From Vibrio sp. CB1-14 (lineage in GTDB: Bacteria; Pseudomonadota; Gammaproteobacteria; Enterobacterales; Vibrionaceae): a DNA stretch of 64,000 nucleotides. The position numbers and the translations under genes are program-made. Below are positions 26,571 through 36,611 of this stretch, piece after piece (the first letter of the stretch is position 1; each line of letters begins with the position of its first letter). The notes beneath the pieces were generated by a model. It saw only the letters and a list, made by a program, of their open reading frames with translations. It had not been told where the DNA came from and did no database searches. Location: assembly GCF_040412085.2 (NCBI RefSeq), contig NZ_CP115920.1, forward strand, positions 868,001 to 932,000. The letters are read 5' to 3'.

Positions 26571-28003
26571 TACAACCCTTCTAAAAGGGCTAATCGCGCG
26601 TTTTCAGCCGTTTCTATGGAATCAAACCAATATTCTTCGAGTAACGGGTAAATCTCTGTGTTAACAACATCAAAGAACCAAGATACAGGGTCAGAGATCT
26701 CACTACTAAACGATGGGGTGACATAGCTATGACCGACTTTAAATTGTTTTCCCAGTCTCTGATCGGTTTCAATGAGATTATTTAGGTGATCGATCCTTTG
26801 TTTAACGGTAAGCAAAAAAGGAATAGGGATCTGGTTAGCCGTTGAAACCCAATTCATCCATGTATCATCTAGGGTGGTTTCTAAAGTGAAAAATGCAAAC
26901 CGACGTCTTAATGCCAAATCAACAAGGGCTAAAGAACGGTCGGCAATATTCATTGTTCCAATAACGTATAGGTTTTCTGGAATATAGACACGTTCGTTAT
27001 TATTCTTCTTGTAGCTTAGGGCTAAGCCTTCACTTGGTGTTCTTTTATCTGCCTCCAAAAGTGTCAGCATCTCACCAAAAATTTGTGCTGGATTACCCCT
27101 GTTAATTTCTTCAATGACAACAACGTACTTTTGATTTGGATTCTCACGAGCCAGTTCAACAGCTTCTAGGAATGGTCCATCGCATAGTGTGAGTTTACCA
27201 TCTCCAGATGGACGCCAACCTCTGACAAAATCTTCATACGATAGGTTTGGATGAAACTGAACGGCACAAAGATTCGATTCTTTTTTCTCGTTGATTAAGG
27301 CATATGCTAAACGCTTAGCTAACCAAGTTTTCCCTGTACCTGGTGAGCCTTGAAGAATGAGGTTTTTCTTATCCCTTAGTCTTTGAAGTAAGTGTGTCAC
27401 GGTTTCTTCCGCTAGAAAGCAACCGTCATTGATGATGTTAGTGACATTGTAAGGTTCTAGATACTCGGCTGATTCATTGACAGAGCTAAGATCATCAACA
27501 ATATCTTCGTATCCATACCATTCGTATTGGCCTCGTTTTAGGAAGCCAATAATTGACTCATCTCGTAAAATTTGCATTTGACGGTCTATAGTCATATCTG
27601 GTGTATTATTGTCGGGAAATAGACTGCTTAGCTCTTCCAAATACTCTGTATGAAATTGCTCTCTAGTGAATACTGCTGACTCATTTGATCGACAAAGTTG
27701 CTCAATACGTTCAAGTATTAAAGGCTTCCAACCATCTCGTTTATCTGGAGAGGTTGCTTCTTCACTGCTTTTCTTTGAAGGCTGCTGCCAAGCCTTTAGT
27801 GACAGCTCAGGATAAGAGTGAACAGGAAATTTTTCTTCTGAAAAGCGAATTTCCAAATTGTTCATCAGTGTTAGGTAATCTTTCGCACTACAACGAGCTT
27901 TAGCTCCCGTTTTACTTAAGTTGATCCCTAATGAACTCAGATAGTCTCGAGATTGCGTATCCAACGTAGGATATGTCCATGGCCTGATCCAAAATAGCCC
28001 CAT
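26570..28003 (-). CDS. mcrB: McrB AAA+ GTPase, C-terminal part (split from its N-terminal domain)
   Basis: 477 residues from the first ATG after an in-frame stop. Walker A is GSPGTGKT (219-226), followed by VVIEEINRGNPAQIFGE and GTMNIADRSLALVDLALRRRFAF, the GTP-hydrolysing McrB motor. The open frame continues in-frame upstream for 39 codons to a TAG at 28121-28123, then directly into the next ORF. The two ORFs are therefore one 805-residue mcrB gene broken by a single amber codon. An ATG start at 28003 with a weak GGA site could still yield a motor lacking the DNA-recognition domain, similar to E. coli McrBs. Confidence 0.9.
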   Translation of the reverse strand: MGLFWIRPWTYPTLDTQSRDYLSSLGINLSKTGAKARCSAKDYLTLMNNLEIRFSEEKFPVHSYPELSLKAWQQPSKKSSEEATSPDKRDGWKPLILERIEQLCRSNESAVFTREQFHTEYLEELSSLFPDNNTPDMTIDRQMQILRDESIIGFLKRGQYEWYGYEDIVDDLSSVNESAEYLEPYNVTNIINDGCFLAEETVTHLLQRLRDKKNLILQGSPGTGKTWLAKRLAYALINEKKESNLCAVQFHPNLSYEDFVRGWRPSGDGKLTLCDGPFLEAVELARENPNQKYVVVIEEINRGNPAQIFGEMLTLLEADKRTPSEGLALSYKKNNNERVYIPENLYVIGTMNIADRSLALVDLALRRRFAFFTLETTLDDTWMNWVSTANQIPIPFLLTVKQRIDHLNNLIETDQRLGKQFKVGHSYVTPSFSSEISDPVSWFFDVVNTEIYPLLEEYWFDSIETAENARLALLEGL

Positions 28004-28120
28004 AGTTAAGTTCCAACCTACACCCAGTTGGCTGGATACCTGATTATATAGAGTTGCAAAAGCATCTTGAGTATCTTCATTTTCAGAGTCTGCATACGTT
28101 AATGCAGATTCGAAAACGGA

Positions 28121-28987
28121 CTATAGGTTATCGATATCTCGCTCACCTCGGTTTTTCTCATTAGCAAAGAACCATGACTTTTGGTTATTGAGGATAGGGA
28201 TCGCTTCAAAGGATTCTAAAATAGGTTCATCTACGGACAAAAACTGGGCTAGGGCGCTAGCAAGAGCTTTGCGGTTTTGCTCAGTTACTCCACGGTTAAA
28301 AATACCCATTACGGTAAAGGGGCAAATATCATCGAGGTCTTTACCGATAATGTAAGAGAGCTGGTATTCGTTAGCTAGCTCAATGATAAAAGCAGTGAGC
28401 GCTCGACGATCATTTTTGTGCGAGAGCAGTTTATCTGCAAACGATTCATAAAAATTAGCCCACTTGAATCGAACATCATTTTTAGGTGAGTCTCCAAATC
28501 GTTCTTTCCAGTATGGAGCATTGGCAAATTTGCTGTAATCTTGTTGAGCACTCTTAAACGTAAAATCGAGAAGAGCTTTATTCATCCAGCTTGTATTATC
28601 GATACGCCAGACAGTTGTACGGTTGGTGTAAAAGTACCACTGCTTTGGCTCATCAAACTTTTCTAACCAGTCAACCTGAACTGTCTGTCCATCGTTTAAA
28701 TTACTAGTGATCGTGCCGACGGCTTTAACCGCCATGACAGAAACCATATGTCCACGGTTATCAAATGGAAGTTCGTATTTACGTGTAAAAGCAGACTTAA
28801 TGACGATTTTCTCGCCCTTTTGCATAGACCTAACTTGATCTAGGTATTTGTCACTATATCCATTCTTCCAAATACCTTGCTCAATAAAGTTATCGAGCTG
28901 GTCATCATCGCCGTAAGTTGCACCAACAAACCAAGCAGTATCAATTTGACCTTGTATTAGCTTTTCGTTGTTTTTATTGTCTATCAC
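28121..28987 (-). CDS. mcrB: McrB N-terminal DNA-recognition part, ended by amber codon
   Basis: 288 residues opening with TAWFVGATYGDDDQLDNFIEQGIWKNGY, an N-terminal domain found fused to McrB-type ATPases and probably involved in recognising modified bases. It ends RDIDNL followed by TAG. The reading frame continues without further stops through 39 codons into the McrB ATPase ORF, so this is the front half of one gene. No RNA or readthrough signal around the TAG is recognised. Confidence 0.75.
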   Translation of the reverse strand: MIDNKNNEKLIQGQIDTAWFVGATYGDDDQLDNFIEQGIWKNGYSDKYLDQVRSMQKGEKIVIKSAFTRKYELPFDNRGHMVSVMAVKAVGTITSNLNDGQTVQVDWLEKFDEPKQWYFYTNRTTVWRIDNTSWMNKALLDFTFKSAQQDYSKFANAPYWKERFGDSPKNDVRFKWANFYESFADKLLSHKNDRRALTAFIIELANEYQLSYIIGKDLDDICPFTVMGIFNRGVTEQNRKALASALAQFLSVDEPILESFEAIPILNNQKSWFFANEKNRGERDIDNL

Positions 28988-29095
28988 GAGATCCTATCCT
29001 TGTTTCGTTTTTAGTGCAGAGTAAAGGGTACATTGCTTTATACTATAACTCTGTACAATGTAATTTAGTTATATTTCAAATTCTTGTAAGCTATC

Positions 29096-29872
29096 TTACT
29101 CATTCAAATACAACTCAGCCATACCATCCAGTTTACTTTTTACTTCCTTCCAGTGTGGCATGACGCTCGTTAACAAGCGCCAGAAACGCTCACTGTGATT
29201 ATGTTCTGCGATATGGCAAAGCTCATGCAGAATCACATAATCAATACACTCTTTGGGTGCTTTGATTAAGTGAGGGTTGAGCATCAAGTTACCTTTTGCT
29301 GAACAGCTACCCCATTGCTTCGCCATGGGAAGAACACGGAAGCTAGGTATTCCGTCAACCCAGGTCGCTTGTGGAAGCAGCTCCGCAAGACGTTCATGAA
29401 AAACACGTTCGGCACGAACTTTGTACCAGTTCCTTACCAAGGCTCGAACCATGGCCGTCTTGTCATCATTAAAACGAGTTAAGGTTACCAAGAGCTTACC
29501 TCGATTCATCTTTACCGAAGGTAAAGCCTCAATGTCTTCCACAACTTTAAGTACATATCTGCGCCCTAGGTAAAACTGCATTTCACCGCTGACATAGTGT
29601 TTAGGCTGAACATACTCTAAGTGCGCTCGAAACTCCTTGAGTGCGTCATAGATCCATTTGGCACGCTTCATTACCGCTTCATGAATATCTCCACGTTCGG
29701 TATCTTCTGGTGCGGTAATTGCCACTTCACAGTTAGGGTGAACTTTGATGGTTATCTTTCGCTTTTGGCCTTCTGTGACGGGCTTGCGAACGACTTCGTA
29801 GGTAACAGCCTCATCACCATAGATGAAGCTGTATTCCTCTTTATTGCCTTCATTTGAACTTACCGAAGTCAT
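29096..29872 (-). CDS. YgjP-like zinc metallopeptidase (M48/DUF45)
   Basis: 258 residues. HELCHIAEHNHSERFW (216-231) holds the metallopeptidase HExxH-type motif with further histidine ligands, and QWGSCSAKGNLMLNP precedes it, as in YgjP/DUF45 proteins. Such genes often accompany type I restriction operons. It overlaps the hsdR stop by one base and is the last gene of the operon. It might remove the restriction subunit by proteolysis or repair DNA-protein crosslinks; both are inference. Confidence 0.8.
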   Translation of the reverse strand: MTSVSSNEGNKEEYSFIYGDEAVTYEVVRKPVTEGQKRKITIKVHPNCEVAITAPEDTERGDIHEAVMKRAKWIYDALKEFRAHLEYVQPKHYVSGEMQFYLGRRYVLKVVEDIEALPSVKMNRGKLLVTLTRFNDDKTAMVRALVRNWYKVRAERVFHERLAELLPQATWVDGIPSFRVLPMAKQWGSCSAKGNLMLNPHLIKAPKECIDYVILHELCHIAEHNHSERFWRLLTSVMPHWKEVKSKLDGMAELYLNE

Positions 29873-32800
29873 TAATGATGACCTGCCACACCCAGACGAG
29901 TGATTTGGATAATATCGGTAATAACCACCTTAGCTGTGTCCATACCGACAGCCTTAAAAAGCACAGGTAATAACTTACGACGAATATGGTTTTCAATCTC
30001 TTGTGGGTTAATTGAAAATTCAGCAACAGATGCCGTCACCACCTCATCGATTTGCATTGCATAATCGAAGCGTTCATCTTCACTTAGCGCATTGCTATCG
30101 GCTAGGTTTTTCAGGAATAACCCGTAGTAAGCTTGGACGTGACGTTTGATTTTTGGATCAAGTTCGGAGAAGCGGTCAATAGGCATACCTTCGACATTTC
30201 GCTCTTTAACTTGCTCTTCAAAATCAGCAAACAACAAGTATTGCTTCACTGGAGCATCAAACATCTCTTTAGCTTGTTCAATGGCTTGTTTTAGCAATTT
30301 AGAAAAGTATTCCTGAGCATATGGGTCATCAGCAAGATCCTGATCTATCATCTTAGTGACACGACCAGTGATAGCATCTTTTTTGTTACGAGCTTCATCG
30401 TCAGTCATCTCTTCAGGTTTGACATCTTTACCCATGTTACCAACTAAGTAGACGCCTTGAGACTCTTGGATCTCTACACCGCCAATGTGCTTATCCAGCA
30501 TGGTGCGAATGTTTTCAGCGTACTCATCGTAGTCAACGGTTTCTTCCGCATCTTCACGGACTTGGCGACGCAACTCAGACATCGATTTCAACGTCTTTTT
30601 ATACAGCTCACGCTTATCATCAAAACTCTTATCTTCAAAATATGTAGCTGATTGCAAAGCTACTTTCAGGCAGTTAGCAAACGTTGTGAGTGATGCATAA
30701 AAGTCCTCACGTTTTTTCAAATTGGTGTCGGTAAGCTGGCCATCAATCGTGTCAATCTTGGGTGCTAGTACTTGACGAAGCGCTTGTCCATCTTGCTTGT
30801 TCTGTACACCTTCAAACGTTGCCCATAGGTCACTATAGAATCCTGGTAGCTTCTTATATTCAGTGTCCATGCGGCTATAGAGACCTTTCAGGTCATCAAT
30901 ATCAAATCCGCCTTTGATGCGCTCTTCCAGCTCTTGATAGCTGGCAATCGACGCATCCAACTCTTTCAAGATGCCGCGATAATCAATCAAGTAACCAAAT
31001 TGTTTTTTCTGATGGAGACGGTTTACACGAGCAATCGCCTGAATCAAGTTGTGTTGCTTCATCGGCTTATCGATGTAAAGCACGGTATTCTTGGGTTCAT
31101 CAAAACCTGTAAGCAGTTTATCAACTACGATCATGATGTCAGGGCTATCATCTTTACCAAACTCATCAATGATGTGCTGGGTATAGGCTTTTTCATCTTG
31201 GCCAAATTCAGAATTAAGGACGTTTTCTTTCCACCAATTTTGCACTATGTCTTTGCTTTCACCATCGACTGTATCGTGGCCTTCACGAGTATCAGGCGCA
31301 GACATCGCAACAACAGAGGTTACTTTGCCTATTTGGTCGAGAAGCTTCTTATATTGGATAGCAGAAGCTTTTGAGTCACAGGCAAGTTGACCTTTCAAAC
31401 CTTGGCGTTTGAAGTTTTGGAAGTGATCGGAAATATCATGGGCGATGAGTTCCAATCTACCTTCGGTTTGATAGATTTGACCTTTCTGAGCAAACTTTTT
31501 CTTTAAGTCAGTTCGCTGTTTTTCAGACAGCTTATCGGTGATACGGTCAAACCAAGCATCAATGGCTTTGTCATTGGTGCTGAGATCAGGAATGCGCTCT
31601 TCATACAATAAAGGCGTCACTGTTTTATCTTCTACCGCTTGTTGCATGGTGTACGAGTGGATGATCTTACCGAACTTGTTTTCAGTTTTATCATCTTGCA
31701 ACAGTGGTGTACCCGTAAATCCGATGTAAGCAGCTTTCGGCAGGGCTTGTTGCATTCGAATGTTGTTCTCACCGTTTTGGCTACGGTGGCCTTCATCAAC
31801 TAACACGATAATATCAGGGCTATTGTTGTAGCACTCTGGTAGCTCTATTGCCGTACCAAATTTGTTGATGATGGAGAAGATAATACGCTCGTTACCTTTA
31901 CCGATTTGTTCAGCTAAGCGGCGACCCGTGGTCGCCATTGCCGATTTCTTATCTTTATCCGATAACGCACCGCCTGAAGCAAAGGTACGGGCAAGTTGGT
32001 CTTCAAGATCTACACGGTCAGTCACCACAACGACACGGCACTTGGCTAGCTCTTTAAGCCAAATAAGGGCTTTAGATAAGAAGACCATAGTGAACGACTT
32101 ACCTGAGCCTGTTGTATGCCAGATCACGCCACCGTTACGTGCGCCCTGCTCATCAAAAGAGGTGACACGTTCTATTAATGCTTTAATGCCGAAGACTTGC
32201 TGATAACGAGCGACAATTTTACCAGCCTTTTTATCAAACAAAGTAAAAAGCTGAGTCATCTCCAATAGGCGGTCATGACGTAAGAGTGAGACTAATAAGC
32301 GGTCTTGGTCGGTCACCATTAAATCGCCACCCGCGATGAGTGACAGGTACTCATCACGCACTTTGGCTGAGCGGTGGTTGAAGATAAGGTCGAGTTTATC
32401 TTGTGCTAATGGAGTGTTCTTCAAACGTGCAAACGTCGGTTCGGTGATCTCTTCTTCTTTCCATTTCGCCCAGAACTTTTCAGGCGTTCCACAGGTAGCG
32501 TATAAACCTTCGTGACCATTTACTGAAAGTAAAAGTTGGCTATAGGCGAACAGGTGAGGGATCTCATCGACTTTTTGGTTACGGATGTTCTGCGAGATAC
32601 CTTCAGATACGGTTGGCTTCCCTTCAGAAGAGGAGTCAGGGCGTTTCGCTTCTATCACAACCCAAGGTAATCCATTGACGAAACACACCACATCAGGAAT
32701 ACGCTTGCCTGTCCCATAAGCATTTTCTACTTCAAGCTCTTCAGTGAAGTGGTATTGATTGTTTTTTGGTGTTTCCCAATCAATGATGTCGATGGTTGGG

Positions 32801-33150
32801 TTGGTTTTCTTTCCATCAACAAACTCAGTCACACTAATGCCGTAGGTAAGTGCGTTATACAGCTTCTCGTTAGCCGCTTTTAAGCCTTCATTCATGGCTG
32901 GGTTAGCCAGTTCGTGAATAATTTTATCGATAGCGGCTTCTGAAAGTTTGTGCTCTGTTCCCATGAAGGAGTAAGTTTTGTGTTTGAGCACATCACGTAA
33001 CACATCAGGAAGAATAACCACTGATTGGCTTCCACGTTTAGCCAAACATTCATTAGGTGGGATAAAGGTGTAGCCTAGATTACTCAGTAGCGTCAGTGCA
33101 GGGATCTTAGCACTCTGCTCTTCTCGGAAATTAGGTAAGTGTGTATTCAT
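29872..33150 (-). CDS. hsdR: Type I restriction endonuclease subunit R
   Basis: 1092 residues. The N-terminal nuclease has Asp153 and EAK (167-169) in IPDVVCFVNGLPWVVIEAKRP. The SF2 translocase follows: WHTTGSGKSFTM (Walker A), LVDEGHRSQ, GFTGTPLL and later KPMKQHNLIQAIARVNRLH. It cuts unmethylated DNA after translocation. The ATG at 33150 is chosen over a TTG at 33162, which overlaps the stop of the upstream ptuB-like gene. Confidence 0.95.
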   Translation of the reverse strand: MNTHLPNFREEQSAKIPALTLLSNLGYTFIPPNECLAKRGSQSVVILPDVLRDVLKHKTYSFMGTEHKLSEAAIDKIIHELANPAMNEGLKAANEKLYNALTYGISVTEFVDGKKTNPTIDIIDWETPKNNQYHFTEELEVENAYGTGKRIPDVVCFVNGLPWVVIEAKRPDSSSEGKPTVSEGISQNIRNQKVDEIPHLFAYSQLLLSVNGHEGLYATCGTPEKFWAKWKEEEITEPTFARLKNTPLAQDKLDLIFNHRSAKVRDEYLSLIAGGDLMVTDQDRLLVSLLRHDRLLEMTQLFTLFDKKAGKIVARYQQVFGIKALIERVTSFDEQGARNGGVIWHTTGSGKSFTMVFLSKALIWLKELAKCRVVVVTDRVDLEDQLARTFASGGALSDKDKKSAMATTGRRLAEQIGKGNERIIFSIINKFGTAIELPECYNNSPDIIVLVDEGHRSQNGENNIRMQQALPKAAYIGFTGTPLLQDDKTENKFGKIIHSYTMQQAVEDKTVTPLLYEERIPDLSTNDKAIDAWFDRITDKLSEKQRTDLKKKFAQKGQIYQTEGRLELIAHDISDHFQNFKRQGLKGQLACDSKASAIQYKKLLDQIGKVTSVVAMSAPDTREGHDTVDGESKDIVQNWWKENVLNSEFGQDEKAYTQHIIDEFGKDDSPDIMIVVDKLLTGFDEPKNTVLYIDKPMKQHNLIQAIARVNRLHQKKQFGYLIDYRGILKELDASIASYQELEERIKGGFDIDDLKGLYSRMDTEYKKLPGFYSDLWATFEGVQNKQDGQALRQVLAPKIDTIDGQLTDTNLKKREDFYASLTTFANCLKVALQSATYFEDKSFDDKRELYKKTLKSMSELRRQVREDAEETVDYDEYAENIRTMLDKHIGGVEIQESQGVYLVGNMGKDVKPEEMTDDEARNKKDAITGRVTKMIDQDLADDPYAQEYFSKLLKQAIEQAKEMFDAPVKQYLLFADFEEQVKERNVEGMPIDRFSELDPKIKRHVQAYYGLFLKNLADSNALSEDERFDYAMQIDEVVTASVAEFSINPQEIENHIRRKLLPVLFKAVGMDTAKVVITDIIQITRLGVAGHH

Positions 33151-33158
33151 AGAGAGTC

Positions 33159-33944
33159 TCAATCTATCTGGGGGCAGTGCTGCTGAATTATTTGTTCACC
33201 CATTGCACCAAATAGTAACCTTGTTGCAGAGTGAAATGCTTGGAGTTGAGGGAATGGAGCTTTATTTATATCGTAGTGACAGCGTGGCGTTAGTGTAAGC
33301 TCACATTCAACCAAATTTGCAATAGCGTCGATAGCATTGGTATCAACCAACTCATCTATAATTTCTTCAATTTCTTTAAGCCAGCGTTCACGTTCAGCTT
33401 TTAAAAATGGAGCATTAAGGTTTAATATATCAATAGTATATTGAGCTTTGTTATGCTTATCCTGTGATAAGCCTGCTTTTGGTATAATGCTCCCGTCAAA
33501 AGTAAGGTAACTAAAATAATCTCTACAATTAGCTGATTGAGGAGAAATAAAGAGATTTGGGTCATATGAAAGATCAGGATTGTTATCCTTAAAGTGTCCC
33601 CCAAATCGTTGATTACCTGAATAACGCTGTAAATCATCACTATCGAGAGCACACCGTAGAAGGTTACCTTCATCAAAAGTTCTACCTGGATAAAGGTTTT
33701 TAGGCTGTTCATGTTCAAAGTGAGCACTTATATTATGGTGCAAACTCAGGTCGGCTAGGTTTAATTCGGTATAACAACATAGCCCATATTGCTCAATAAG
33801 CAATTTCTGACAGAGTAGATCACCTGTGTCGTTAAAGTTATGCCAAGCCTGTGTTGCCTCTTCTTTATTTGTCGGAACACCGTTATTTCTTTGAGCAACA
33901 TCGAGGTTATGGTTTCCTCCTACATTTTTTCTGATCGTGCGCAT
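33159..33944 (-). CDS. ptuB: HNH-type nuclease, PtuB-like (Septu)
   Basis: 261 residues. YGLCCYTE (55-60), SAHFEHEQPKN (73-83) and FDEGNLLRCALDSDD follow the PtuB/TIGR02646 HNH pattern. The second Cys of the usual CxYCE is replaced here (CCYTE), so zinc binding may be altered. It overlaps the ATPase gene upstream by one base, as in Septu (PtuAB) anti-phage systems. The predicted role is DNA or RNA cleavage when the ATPase senses phage. Confidence 0.78.
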   Translation of the reverse strand: MRTIRKNVGGNHNLDVAQRNNGVPTNKEEATQAWHNFNDTGDLLCQKLLIEQYGLCCYTELNLADLSLHHNISAHFEHEQPKNLYPGRTFDEGNLLRCALDSDDLQRYSGNQRFGGHFKDNNPDLSYDPNLFISPQSANCRDYFSYLTFDGSIIPKAGLSQDKHNKAQYTIDILNLNAPFLKAERERWLKEIEEIIDELVDTNAIDAIANLVECELTLTPRCHYDINKAPFPQLQAFHSATRLLFGAMGEQIIQQHCPQID

Positions 33945-35278
33945 TACCCTAGCAGTTCCTTACGTTTAATTGTTCGGTCTGCGGCTAATAGATCTGAATG
34001 ATGGATGCCCATTAGTTCTTCAAGTTTCTGCCTCAGTGTTAAAGCCTCTGGTGTCTTTCCTAGCCCAGCATCTATTATGGCTAAGTACTTTTTTAGGATC
34101 TCGCTGTAATCTAGAGGTGGTCGACTATTTACATTGAATACATGGTTAAGAACGTAATTACTCGCTTCTCCATATGTGTTTCCAATAGGATTAGTTGCTT
34201 TGTCTTCTTGGATAATGAGGATTTGTTCTTTTTTAACGGTAGTTAAAACCTGTGGGCTGTGAGTAGTTACGATAAATTGAATTCTCGGGAATGCTTCAGC
34301 GAGGTTTTGCAGCACCAATTGTTGCCATTGAGGATGAAGGTGCATGTCAACCTCATCAACTAAAACAATACCATTAACATCGGATATAGCATGAGCGCCT
34401 AGAGTCGGGTTTAGTTGAATTGCTCTACGAGCAATATCCGCAATCATGCCAATCATATTTCGTACGCCATCACTGAGTAGTGATATGGGTACATTTCCTT
34501 GCTCTTTATTAGTGGCGACTACTTGTTTTGCTGATGGGGAGTAGTGTACGTTCGACCAGCCAGATGGCTCTAGAACAATATCTAGCGCTTTTTTTAATGC
34601 TAACAAACGATCGGCATGAACATTGCCGTTTACAAGGCTACCAGTATTCATTTGTTCTTGAATTAACATAGAACGTTCGAAGCTTGCCATTGTTTCTTGG
34701 TGCAACCAACTTGAAAAAAGCTTGTAGCCACTAGAGGGCTTGTTCCAATCTTTATAACCTTCTAACCTGCTAGTTGTTGAAAGGTTAGGCAGATCAGATG
34801 AAGGTTCAAAACTCTGATTCCACAACCTATCCGTACCGTAGCATGCAATTAATGGTAATCTAGGGTTTAGCCCATCTTGGACAAGTTTTTGCAGATGTTT
34901 TGATATATTGAGAAGCTCTGGAACTTTAGTTCCAGAGGTTTTTAGTGTATTGCGAGTTCGAGACCAGGTTATAGGGAATGCGTTGTGACTAGATTCATAG
35001 GCCTCAGCTTCGACTCTAACTGGAAATTGATACTCCATGGTAAAACCTTGGTCTGGAGAACCAATTTTACCGAGGTGGATATCATTGTTTCGAATAGCTC
35101 TATCTTTACTCGTCCCAAACCCACTCAGAAACTGGCCATAAGCAACAGAAATTGCATCTAGCAGTGAGGTTTTACCGTAACCATTAAGACCAACCAATAC
35201 ATTAATGCCAGGCTGAAAATCGCACTTAAACCGTTTGAAGCCTCGGAAGTTTTCTAAAGTTAATGTTTTTAATTTCAT
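33944..35278 (-). CDS. ptuA: PtuA-like AAA/ABC-type ATPase (Septu)
   Basis: 444 residues of the OLD/PtuA-like ATPase type: KLKTLTLENFRGFKRF..VLVGLNGYGKTSLLDAIS (Walker A 30-37), a long insertion, then LLSDGVRNMIGM (signature) and GIVLVDEVDMHLHPQWQ (Walker B) with TTHSPQVL. Paired with the HNH gene, it fits Septu. It lies inside the type I restriction operon between hsdS and hsdR. A hairpin (35330-35350) separates it from hsdS. Confidence 0.85.
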   Translation of the reverse strand: MKLKTLTLENFRGFKRFKCDFQPGINVLVGLNGYGKTSLLDAISVAYGQFLSGFGTSKDRAIRNNDIHLGKIGSPDQGFTMEYQFPVRVEAEAYESSHNAFPITWSRTRNTLKTSGTKVPELLNISKHLQKLVQDGLNPRLPLIACYGTDRLWNQSFEPSSDLPNLSTTSRLEGYKDWNKPSSGYKLFSSWLHQETMASFERSMLIQEQMNTGSLVNGNVHADRLLALKKALDIVLEPSGWSNVHYSPSAKQVVATNKEQGNVPISLLSDGVRNMIGMIADIARRAIQLNPTLGAHAISDVNGIVLVDEVDMHLHPQWQQLVLQNLAEAFPRIQFIVTTHSPQVLTTVKKEQILIIQEDKATNPIGNTYGEASNYVLNHVFNVNSRPPLDYSEILKKYLAIIDAGLGKTPEALTLRQKLEELMGIHHSDLLAADRTIKRKELLG

Positions 35279-35329
35279 ATCATTATGAACCCGTTAAATT
35301 TATCCCTTGCCCGTAACTGAAGTAGTTAA

Positions 35330-35350
35330 TCCCCTCTCATGAAGAGGGGA
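35330..35350 (-). terminator. Hairpin between hsdS and ptuA
   Basis: TCCCCTCT-CATGA-AGAGGGGA is a perfect stem-loop in the 79-bp gap. It has little T-run on the minus strand, so it is an attenuator or processing site rather than a firm terminator. Confidence 0.5.
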
Positions 35351-35357
35351 TACGCTA

Positions 35358-36611
35358 TCAAGCAGCCTCAACCTCATCAACTTTCACGCGACGCTTACCT
35401 GTCAACAACTGCTGCATCAGTGCCTTTTTCTCTTGTTTGAAGTGAGCAAGTTTGGCATTCAGAATCTTTAGATTTTCTGAGCTTGTGTGTAGCACATCGG
35501 CAATACGCTCTTGTTCACCAAAACTTGGTACGGGTACTTTTGTGTTCATAAACTCAGTAGGTTTGATATTAAGTAAACCATTATTGCGAACACCTGTATT
35601 CACCAATGCACCAAGTTGTGGCTTTAGGTAGTCAGCCTCAAACAAATACTTAAAATACCGATGGTTTAGCCCTGCATTGAGCTTAAAGCAAACATACACA
35701 TGAGGAACTAGACCAGTATCAAAGCTTTCTAGGTCAAAAACGCAGCCAAATTGATATGTTTTTGAATTTCCTTTGTTGTAAGCGAATTCTCCGCGCTTTA
35801 ACAAAATATAATTTTTTACGCTTTCTCCTGCCATATAACGGCTATATCGATCTTCTTGAGTAACAAAGCCAGATAACGATGATATGGTTAAGATTGGGTG
35901 TGCTTCATCGTCAGATTTTTTCTGAATGCGTGTGGCTACCTCGTTTATCGTTTTGTACTTCCACTCCCCCTCAAACGCCTTACCTGTTTCAGGGTTGACC
36001 AAACGCTTCTTGCCCGTCAAAAGCTGCTGCATTAGGGCTTTTTTCTGCTGCTTGCTAGTTTTAATCAGCTTTTCAGTGGTGGTAATCGCTTTGTCCCATG
36101 TTGAGAGGATTTTGGCGATTTTGCGTTGTTCAGGGAGCGGTGGAACCAGCATTGGTAACTTTTCAAGTGTTGCTTTATTTAGCTTAAAGCGGCCTGCGCC
36201 TTGTCTAGAAAGAAAATTCGTAATATCTCTATGCTTAAAGTAATTAAAGAACCACTCTGAATCACAAAAAGTGGAACTTTCTAGTATGTGTGCGTGATTA
36301 TTAACTGTGCATTTTCCTGAAATAAATTGTGTTTGAGCCATTGCCCCAAACTTCAGAAAGTGATCACCATCTTCTCCAATCAACGCATAAGTCCCATCTT
36401 GTTCATATTCTGAGATATAGCCTTGGACTTTAGTTGGCCCATAATATGGGTATTGACCTTTAATTGTTTCTCTTACTTCCTGACTAATAGGTTTTCGAAA
36501 GTTATTACGAATATTAAGAGCTTCATCAACTTTACATAACTGCCAGCCAGCTGGAACCTCTGATATTCGAGCTTGAATTAGATCTAATGGTGAAATTGAA
36601 TCAGGCTTCAT
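35358..36611 (-). CDS. hsdS: Type I restriction-modification specificity subunit S
   Basis: 417 residues with two target-recognition halves. Each ends in the conserved coiled-coil repeat: PPLPEQRKIAKILSTWDKA..KKALMQQLLTGKKR in the middle and GEQERIADVLHTS..KKALMQQLLTGKRR at the end. It chooses the DNA target for the methylase and nuclease. It overlaps hsdM by 11 bases. The near-repeat of KKALMQQLLTGK could permit domain exchange. Confidence 0.93.
   Translation of the reverse strand: MKPDSISPLDLIQARISEVPAGWQLCKVDEALNIRNNFRKPISQEVRETIKGQYPYYGPTKVQGYISEYEQDGTYALIGEDGDHFLKFGAMAQTQFISGKCTVNNHAHILESSTFCDSEWFFNYFKHRDITNFLSRQGAGRFKLNKATLEKLPMLVPPLPEQRKIAKILSTWDKAITTTEKLIKTSKQQKKALMQQLLTGKKRLVNPETGKAFEGEWKYKTINEVATRIQKKSDDEAHPILTISSLSGFVTQEDRYSRYMAGESVKNYILLKRGEFAYNKGNSKTYQFGCVFDLESFDTGLVPHVYVCFKLNAGLNHRYFKYLFEADYLKPQLGALVNTGVRNNGLLNIKPTEFMNTKVPVPSFGEQERIADVLHTSSENLKILNAKLAHFKQEKKALMQQLLTGKRRVKVDEVEAA

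Noticed and set aside
33159..35278. Retron (HNH plus ATPase effector genes)
   Set aside because: These effectors also occur in retrons, but no reverse transcriptase or msr/msd RNA is nearby, so Septu is the better match.
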